Below are positions 5,147 through 9,362 of a stretch of 9,362 bases of DNA, one piece after another. The stretch lies in assembly GCA_964439135.1 (NCBI GenBank), contig CAYTNN010000179.1:1-9362 (forward strand), in the 5' to 3' direction. The DNA is from JAFGPJ01 sp964439135. GTDB lineage: Bacteria; Planctomycetota; Phycisphaerae; Sedimentisphaerales; Anaerobacaceae. Within the stretch, counting starts at the first letter, position 1. Every line of letters begins with the position of its first letter. The translations under genes were made by a program, and so were the position numbers. The notes beneath the pieces were generated by a model that saw only the letters and a program-made list of their open reading frames with translations, was not told where the DNA came from and did not search any database.

Positions 5147-6103
5147 CTATGTGTTAGGAAACTTCTCGGCGATTTTGTTGATAGTACTCATAATTACATT
5201 AAGCTTGTCTTCAACCGTTTTGCTCTTGGCAACAGTAAATTGGCCTTTCGATAGTATCGCACTTATCTTATCGGCTTTTTGAATCACCTCCCGTGAATAT
5301 TCAATCAGTGAGACTAATTCGTCGTCCGGCTTTTCCCCCGCGGGACCTAAAGCAATCTGCTCGTAGACAAACAGTTTATCGGACAAACACACAAAAATAC
5401 GTACCACATTTGCCCTGAAAGATTCTACGGTTTTCCTGTCTTTCCCGAGCACCAGCGTTTGTGGCAACTGCCCTTTGACCTGGAAAACAGAATTGTATGC
5501 GTCACCCAAGGCATCGCGAAACGACCGATAGACACTTCCCATATAAAACTGTTTACCTATCTTTTTCAAGGCATCTTCGAATACAACGTTCTTTTGCGTA
5601 TTGTTCAGAATACTTCTAATCTGCTTCCGTATTTCAACTATGGTTTTGTTGACGGCCTTTTTGGTTTTTAAAGAATAAGGCACAGTGCAAAGCACCAGCA
5701 CATCGAACGGAAGACTGGTCGGCTTCTCCGCTTCGGTTTTTAATGAACAAGACTCAGCGCACAATTCCACATCATGTGGAAGCTTGGGTTTATCCTTAGA
5801 GCAGATGGGAATTAGTGGCAGTTTCCATGCTTGTCTAATCCCAATTTCATAGAACACGTTGGGATTCAACCCGGTGAGATCGGCAACTATCAGGTCTGCC
5901 GTGCAAAGGGAATCTATTATCGCCTGATTGATATCGCCGGCTCCCCCTTCAATGTCGATTCTTTTGACTTGATACGAGAAGCGTTTCGTATTGAGCGCCT
6001 TGTTAATAATGTTCTTTAATACAATATTGGCTCTCTTGCGTATCTCGGAATCGGATTTGCCGACAGCACTCATTACATAACATATCTTTTTTTTGTTACT
6101 CAT
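5147..6103 (-). CDS. nucleoside deoxyribosyltransferase/TIR-like domain protein
   Basis: The protein has 318 residues. The N-terminal half (about 5-165) has the fold signature of the nucleoside 2-deoxyribosyltransferase-like/TIR-like group: a first strand KICYVMSAVGKSDSEIR (6-22), then GDINQAIIDSLCTADLIVAD (56-75), then LTGLNPNVFYEIGIRQA (76-92). In this group the ADLTGxNPNVFYExG block holds the catalytic glutamate, here E86. A LPFDV element (131-135) occurs where relatives have YPFD-like sequence. The C-terminal half (170-318) is helical and unrecognised. Relatives cleave N-glycosidic bonds, and several TIR-like members degrade NAD in phage defence; that role is inferred. AAAAGGAT (6118-6111) supports the ATG. 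It is first in an operon with the 132-aa gene, inside inverted repeats. Confidence 0.8.
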   Translation of the reverse strand: MSNKKKICYVMSAVGKSDSEIRKRANIVLKNIINKALNTKRFSYQVKRIDIEGGAGDINQAIIDSLCTADLIVADLTGLNPNVFYEIGIRQAWKLPLIPICSKDKPKLPHDVELCAESCSLKTEAEKPTSLPFDVLVLCTVPYSLKTKKAVNKTIVEIRKQIRSILNNTQKNVVFEDALKKIGKQFYMGSVYRSFRDALGDAYNSVFQVKGQLPQTLVLGKDRKTVESFRANVVRIFVCLSDKLFVYEQIALGPAGEKPDDELVSLIEYSREVIQKADKISAILSKGQFTVAKSKTVEDKLNVIMSTINKIAEKFPNT

Positions 6104-6197
6104 AAGCTCTATCCTTTTAGCTCATTGCAAAGAAGCAACATGTTTCAAACAAATATCCTTATTGCCTCAAAGGTCTCAATTCATTTCTCTCTCGAAG

Positions 6198-6228
6198 AAC
6201 TAGGGACAGTGTCACCTATTAAAATTTA
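6198..6228 (-). repeat. right inverted repeat of the TIR/DRT-like operon
   Basis: The minus strand reads TAAATTTTAATAGGTGACAC then TGTCCCTAGTT, matching 4530-4558 apart from the AC insertion. Together they enclose about 1.6 kb holding exactly the two-gene operon. The copy overlaps the last 10 bases of the damaged gene at 6219-6529. Confidence 0.8.
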
Positions 6229-6529
6229 CGCCACCATGTCTTAATTCCGGGGCCACCATAGTTATTTCCAACCGATATATGTGTCCCAAACACACGAATA
6301 ATTGAGTACGGCCGCCGGATTTTATCAAAGCCATTACTAACGACCACAAATCCAGGATGTCCCGCTTCATCGCTTGCCGATCGCAAATCTACACGGCTCC
6401 GGCCAAATTTTCAATCAGAAATCCCGAATTCCGGCTTTTTTTATGGCCTGGCCGGCCATTATTTTCCCATCGTACCAGAGTCCATCTATTTAAATCTATT
6501 GTGGTGACTACGTAATTTCCTTGAGACAT
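6219..6529 (-). pseudogene. frameshifted small gene, about 100 aa, family unknown
   Basis: On the minus strand, ATG 6529 opens MSQGNYVVTTIDLNRWTLVR and runs to a TAG after ...ENLAGAV, near 6395. A second frame, shifted by one base, takes over at that point and reads RVDLRSASDEAGHPGFVVVS, then through ...IRRPYSIIRVFG to YGGPGIKTWWRKF and a TAA at 6219. Both halves have protein-like composition and together give about 103 residues, so I read it as one gene broken by a single-base indel (or a sequencing error) near 6390-6400. No strong ribosome site precedes 6529. A shorter relative lies at 4366-4467. The family is unknown. Confidence 0.5.
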
Positions 6530-6660
6530 TACTACTATTTCTTAGACGGGATTTACAAGATTTACTCAGATATTATCCTTTTTCTTTAAGCCTTGTTTTT
6601 CAGACGTAGCAGTCTATTCAACAATCCGCAATTCCTTTTCAATCAGCTACGCTATTATTT
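6530..6660. other. AT-rich spacer
   Basis: No gene or clear signal seen. It contains a short CAAGATTTACTCAGAT stretch resembling common intergenic repeats. Confidence 0.4.
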
Positions 6661-6662
6661 AA

Positions 6663-6738
6663 AGCGTATCTCACGAGATTCACCCCGTTAGATAACAAAA
6701 GCTGTCCTTTTAATAACACAGCGTATCTCACGGGGTAA
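6663..6738. repeat. TATCTCACGGGGTAA repeat cluster
   Basis: AGCGTATCTCACG occurs twice in the same direction (from 6663 and from 6720). Between them TTCACCCCGTTAGATA (6679-6694) is the inverse of TATCTCACGGGGTAA (6724-6738). The same unit forms the palindrome at 2534-2575. A further half site, GTGAGATA, occurs near 6827. Confidence 0.65.
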
Positions 6739-6882
6739 ATGTAGATGACAAAATCGGAAAAATCGCAAGAAATTTCAAAAAAGACAAGAAAACACGGATA
6801 ACGCGTCAAATACGGCGTTTCGGAAGTGAGATATTTTTCAGACTTGCCACTGAGCCGGCCGGAATGCGGAGAAATCAAATAC

Positions 6883-6917
6883 AATAGTCAATAGTAAATC
6901 GTAAATAGTCAATTATC
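6883..6917 (+). repeat. heptanucleotide repeat tract 4
   Basis: Five consecutive 7-mers read AATAGTC, AATAGTA, AATCGTA, AATAGTC, AATTATC. It lies just upstream of the promoter-like region of the 42-aa gene. Confidence 0.75.
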
Positions 6918-6944
6918 AGGTCCCCTATTATTCGCAAAAGTTGA

Positions 6945-6973
6945 TTGCATTGCCTGTGCTTTACGCATAGAAT
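6945..6973 (+). promoter_or_regulatory. possible promoter of the 42-aa gene
   Basis: TTGCAT (6945-6950), 17-bp spacer, TAGAAT (6968-6973). The -10 is the same hexamer as in the rrn promoter; the -35 is weak (three of six). It would give an untranslated leader of about 105 nt, which holds an AACCTG...CAGGTT stem (7034-7056). Confidence 0.35.
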
Positions 6974-7084
6974 ACAGAGCTATTTATTTAATCGACAAGC
7001 TAAATAATACAAAAAATGCTTGAAATGTTCTGAAACCTGACATAACGGAACAGGTTGGGCACAAAGTAGTAAAAGGATATTTTT

Positions 7085-7213
7085 ATGGGAAGACGCAGAG
7101 ACAGACTCGATGGTAGACGGGCAAAACAAAAAGAAACGCGTGCCGCCAATGCCCCGCGCAAGAAGAAAGAACGTGCACGCAAAGCCGCTCAAGCCGCCGC
7201 CGCAGCCAGTTAA
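7085..7213 (+). CDS. very small basic Lys/Arg/Ala-rich protein
   Basis: This is a 42-codon gene: MGRRRDRLDGRRAKQKETRA, then a Lys/Arg block (PRKKKERARK) and an Ala-rich end (AAQAAAAAS). About one residue in three is Lys or Arg, so the product is strongly basic and probably binds nucleic acid or ribosomes. AAAAGGA (7071-7077) lies 7 nt before the ATG, a near-ideal site, and the segment appears more GC-rich than its surroundings, as a real coding sequence would be. The Ala/Lys-rich tail recalls histone-like tails, and tiny basic proteins of unknown function are common in planctomycetes, but I cannot name a family. It stands between repeat tracts with no partner gene. Confidence 0.7.
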   Translation: MGRRRDRLDGRRAKQKETRAANAPRKKKERARKAAQAAAAAS

Positions 7214-7304
7214 CGCCTGGGTTTGTATTAGGAACAGTTCACCCTCTTCCGGGTAGTGTCCAGCCATAAATAGCTGTCCCTGGTGTTTGATTTTTCGATT
7301 TTTA

Positions 7305-7339
7305 AATAGTCAATTGTCAATAGTAAATAATCAATGACA
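7305..7339 (+). repeat. heptanucleotide repeat tract 5
   Basis: Five consecutive 7-mers read AATAGTC, AATTGTC, AATAGTA, AATAATC, AATGACA. It is 22 bp upstream of the dispersed repeat at 7362-7390, so the two seem to travel together at the broken edge of the PQQ-like gene. Confidence 0.75.
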
Positions 7340-7361
7340 AGGCCTTTTTACTTTTGACTTG

Positions 7362-7390
7362 TTTTTCTGCACTGCCCCCAGCCATTAATA
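7362..7390 (+). repeat. dispersed repeat, copy 2 (CAGCCATTAATA element)
   Basis: Matches 3111-3139 at 27 of 29 bases. Here it is followed by GCTGGCTGTCC, so CCAGC and GCTGG can pair in a small hairpin (7378-7395). A looser relative, CCAGCCATAAATAGCTGTCCC, lies at 7260-7280. Confidence 0.75.
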
Positions 7391-7420
7391 GCTGGCTGTC
7401 CATACTTTTCCTTAGTTTTC

Positions 7421-7603
7421 CTTGATGAAAAAGGCACGATGTCGCTACTCGGCGCTACGAACAGCAAGTGGGACCAGGTAAGCTCATTCCGTATGCCGAG
7501 CGGCGGCAAGGGACTCTATTGGGCGCATCCAGTAATTTACGACGGCCGACTCTACGTGCGGCATTCCGAGCAGCTCTTTGCATACGATATTCGAAAGAAT
7601 TGA
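7421..7603 (+). pseudogene. C-terminal remnant of a PQQ-like beta-propeller protein
   Basis: The frame reads LDEKGTMSLLGATNSKWDQV, then ...GLYWAHPVIYDGRLYVRHSEQLFAYDIRKN and a stop. This is the typical last blade of planctomycete PQQ-binding-like beta-propeller proteins: a YVLDEKG-like strand, then WAHPVIxDGRLYxRH...LxAYDI. Only about 60 residues remain of a protein usually several hundred long, and no start signal precedes it. The frame runs back without a stop into the dispersed repeat that ends at 7390, so the front of the gene was lost when the repeat arrived or the region rearranged. The call as a PQQ-like fragment is confident; the loss mechanism is inferred. Confidence 0.75.
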
Positions 7604-7799
7604 TTTAAGAATAAAGAAAACCGCCCCCAAAACGCCATACGGTTCAGAATTCTGAAAACAGAAGTCTAAAGACGCAGCACGCAACACCACATACGAACGA
7701 ATGCTATATCCTTTTGCTCGTCTAAATATGGGTTTTTCGAAGGCTATATTCAGGAATAACCTATTTGGTTTTTGTCTCTATATTGCAGATAATAATATT
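7604..7799. other. gene-free spacer with a 14-bp palindrome and a promoter
   Basis: No gene seen. TTCAGAATTCTGAA (7643-7656) is a perfect 14-bp palindrome, possibly an operator. TTGGTT (7765-7770), a 17-bp spacer and GATAAT (7788-7793) make a fair plus-strand promoter leading into the terminator region. Confidence 0.4.
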
Positions 7800-7959
7800 C
7801 TGCGGCTATGTGTAAGTGATCAGTCCGGATTACATTGTTGAAAGTATGGAGACTATAAAGCTTGGATGAACAAAGGGCTGTCGACACGGAAGCTTGCAGA
7901 ACATTTCAGCCCCTGCTCTTGATTTTCCTCTTGATACGCACAAAAGCAGGGGCTTTTTT
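7800..7959 (+). ncRNA. possible small RNA or attenuated leader
   Basis: A candidate promoter (7765-7793) and a strong intrinsic terminator (7908-7959) bound about 160 nt with no supported gene. GGGCTG (7875-7880) can pair with CAGCCC (7907-7912), which overlaps the left arm of the terminator, so two folds compete. No known RNA family (6S, tmRNA, RNase P, SRP) was recognised. A short frame ending ...WMNKGLSTRKLAEHFSPCS at 7918-7923 looks slightly protein-like and might be a gene remnant instead. Confidence 0.3.
7908..7959 (+). terminator. Rho-independent terminator with a long loop
   Basis: AGCCCCTGCT (7908-7917) pairs perfectly with AGCAGGGGCT (7945-7954) and is followed by a T-run ending at 7959. 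The loop is 27 nt, longer than usual. The stem is GC-rich and the U-tract adjoins it directly. Confidence 0.8.
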
Positions 7960-8267
7960 CAGAATACCTATCAATAGCCTCTTACCGCCGAGAAGTTCAA
8001 ATCAATACGTTTCTAGCGTATATACTGACGATTAACGATTGACACTCATCGACTCAAAGATTTTTTTATTTTCCTGATTTTTTCGTAACATTTCTCCGTC
8101 CAGATGGACTTTAACAGTAGATGGGCGCCTGGAGAAAAGTTCGCCTAAGCGGCAAAATCAGCGTTTTTCTTGAGATTGTTTCTCTATGTATGTTCGAGTT
8201 TCGGCTCATCGGCACGAAAGCGGCGTTTTTTAGGGCGGCAAAATGCGTGTTAAAGGGCCCCGGATCG
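7960..8267. other. gene-free leader region
   Basis: No gene is supported. TTCAAA (7996-8001), 17-bp spacer and TATATA (8019-8024) are a possible weak promoter. On the minus strand 8028-8041 holds two heptamer-like units (AATCGTT, AATCGTC). I looked for a known riboswitch ahead of the 8375 gene and recognised none. Confidence 0.4.
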
Positions 8268-8296
8268 TTGCAATTCGAGCGGTATTTTGATAACAT
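8268..8296 (+). promoter_or_regulatory. candidate promoter of the 8375 gene
   Basis: TTGCAA (8268-8273), 17-bp spacer, TAACAT (8291-8296); each hexamer matches four of six consensus bases. It would give a leader of about 70 nt before the gene. Confidence 0.35.
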
Positions 8297-8374
8297 AATG
8301 TAAGTGCGAAGTGGTAAAGGCTTTCCCAAAAGTCTCACATGGGAAATACCGGGAAAATTGTTGGAGGACGTATC

Positions 8375-9265
8375 ATGATTATTCGCAAGTTCGTATTTCT
8401 ATTATTGGTCGCTGCTGTTGGTGTTTCGTCGATACTCCTGTTTTACGCCGGAGTGAAACGGTGCCGGGCAATCCCTGCCCAGCCGTCTGGTGATCTTAGT
8501 TCGCAAGGTCAAGACAAGCTTCAGCGGAACGTAGCGCCAAAACGGCATAGCAAAATAACAGTCCCTGCCGACGTGTCTATTGATTTGGCGAGTCCTTCGA
8601 ATCCGGGCGGCCCGGTGACAATCCTCGTCTCTGCATCATCACAGATTCCCATCGGTTCGGGAAAACTCACGTTGAAAGTTCCGCCTATCGGCGAAGTTCC
8701 CGCCGGGATGGAGGTGCTCTGGTCGGGGGCTCCCTCGGATTTCGTTGCCGAGACGGCGGAGTTCGTGGTTGATGTCCTGCCGGAGGGCGAGTATCACTTT
8801 GCGGCGATTTTCGAATTTACGCCGGACAGCCAGAACGCCGGGGAGCTTTTCACTTCGAGGGCGCTGTATCTGGACATAAGGCCGGATAAGATTCTTTCTT
8901 CCAATGTTTCGTTCGATCAGATTAGGCGGGTCGAGCTTTGGGATGAACTGGAACATCGTGTCCTGATGGATTTGAGGGCCGACTCGACAACCCGAAGACT
9001 GAAAACGGTTGCTCGTGACATTAAGGCCGCAGAGCCACTCGATAGAGATATAATTGCGAACAGAATTGCAGAGCTAAGGGCATCGGATCCGGAAGTCGCC
9101 CGCAGGATTATGGAACTGAACAGGGTCAGAACAGCACCGGCAGGGGAATCTGAATCCACAGAACAAAATGAAGAATCACAGCAAAATACGCAGCGCAGGC
9201 GTGTTCGAAGCCGACCTGTTTTAGAACGTGCCGTACCGATTCCTGATAGATACCGAGACCTTTAG
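8375..9265 (+). CDS. membrane-anchored or exported protein, unknown function
   Basis: The protein has 296 residues. I chose ATG 8375 because GGAGG (8363-8367) lies 7 nt upstream; an in-frame ATG at 8339 has no such site. Residues 2-5 are positive (IIRK) and 6-26 hydrophobic (FVFLLLVAAVGVSSILLFYA), an anchor or signal peptide, so the rest is probably outside the cytoplasm. Residues about 60-170 look like a beta-sandwich (VTILVSASSQIPIGSGKLTL; EYHFAAIFEFTP). Residues 181-250 are charged and helical with Arg/Asp-rich sequence, and the tail (255-296) is Gln/Glu/Arg-rich and probably disordered. The gene is GC-rich and looks native. A second exported protein starts 46 nt downstream on the same strand, probably one operon. 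I do not recognise the family. Confidence 0.8.
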   Translation: MIIRKFVFLLLVAAVGVSSILLFYAGVKRCRAIPAQPSGDLSSQGQDKLQRNVAPKRHSKITVPADVSIDLASPSNPGGPVTILVSASSQIPIGSGKLTLKVPPIGEVPAGMEVLWSGAPSDFVAETAEFVVDVLPEGEYHFAAIFEFTPDSQNAGELFTSRALYLDIRPDKILSSNVSFDQIRRVELWDELEHRVLMDLRADSTTRRLKTVARDIKAAEPLDRDIIANRIAELRASDPEVARRIMELNRVRTAPAGESESTEQNEESQQNTQRRRVRSRPVLERAVPIPDRYRDL

Positions 9266-9311
9266 AAAAACAACAGGCGGAATTTATCTGCTTTGAAGAG
9301 GGACATAAACT

Positions 9312-9362
9312 ATGAACAAAATATTTCTTAACATAAAATGCCCAATTATCCTTATACTTATT
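9312..9362 (+). CDS. start of an exported protein (partial)
   Basis: The first 17 codons, MNKIFLNIKCPIILILI, run off the end of the window. The Lys residues followed by a hydrophobic stretch suggest a signal peptide or anchor. GAGGG (9298-9302) precedes the ATG by about 9 nt. It follows the 8375 gene closely and is probably co-transcribed. The function cannot be judged. Confidence 0.6.
   Translation, partial: MNKIFLNIKCPIILILI

Noticed and set aside
2711..6228. Integron cassette array
   Set aside because: The cassette-like layout suggested it, but the flanking repeats lack paired GTTRRRY/RYYYAAC attC cores, differ from unit to unit, and no integrase is visible.
2575..7339. CRISPR array
   Set aside because: The repeats are 7-bp tandem units with no spacers, scattered over the window; no cas gene is present.
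8121..8303. 60-codon plus-strand frame ahead of the 8375 gene
   Set aside because: No ribosome site and no family likeness; the sequence is better read as leader and promoter region.

Overview
The window opens with the 5' end of a 16S rRNA gene on the minus strand. Its first bases, with the tract GGCGGCGTGGCTAAGACATG, look like the PVC superphylum, most likely Planctomycetota of the Phycisphaerae type. This is recalled pattern, not a search. A C-terminal PQQ-like beta-propeller remnant and a very small Lys/Arg/Ala-rich protein also fit planctomycetes. Genes are sparse and the spacers are long and full of repeats, which suggests an accessory region placed next to an rrn operon.

Layout. 1-420: 16S start, pre-16S leader with a UUCG hairpin, boxA and boxB-like elements, and a strong rrn promoter with an AT-rich upstream tract; a perfect DnaA box lies on the transcription start. 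607-1427 (+): a two-gene MNT nucleotidyltransferase / UPF0332 HEPN pair with a 4-nt overlap, of toxin-antitoxin type. 1739-2433 (-): a second nucleotidyltransferase pair, a 65-aa protein overlapping a 166-aa enzyme, behind a promoter that predicts a near-leaderless mRNA. 2711-3188: a 107-aa unknown gene (-) between two direct repeats. 3239-4500: an AT-rich gene (-) with a C-terminal HEPN RNase motif (R-x4-H), also between direct repeats. 4530-6228: a two-gene minus-strand operon (a 318-aa deoxyribosyltransferase/TIR-like protein, then a 132-aa helical protein) between near-perfect inverted repeats. 6219-6529: a frameshifted small gene, with a related fragment at 4366-4467. 6530-7420: mostly repeats, plus a convincing 42-aa basic gene at 7085. 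7421-7603: the tail of a PQQ-like propeller gene cut off by a repeat. 7604-8374: no gene, but a strong intrinsic terminator with a competing stem and a promoter. 8375 to the end (+): an exported or membrane-anchored unknown protein, followed by the first codons of another exported protein.

How it fits together. The middle of the window reads as a small defence or toxin-antitoxin island: two different nucleotidyltransferase modules, two HEPN proteins and one NAD/nucleotide-cleaving-type fold, side by side. Three consecutive minus-strand units are each bracketed by their own repeat pair, as if separate cassettes had been inserted one after another. Heptanucleotide tandem repeats with consensus AAT(A/C)GT(A/C) recur at five places and mark most of the junctions. 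No transposase, integrase, tRNA or CRISPR array was seen. Defence functions are inferred from fold and context; nothing here shows activity.
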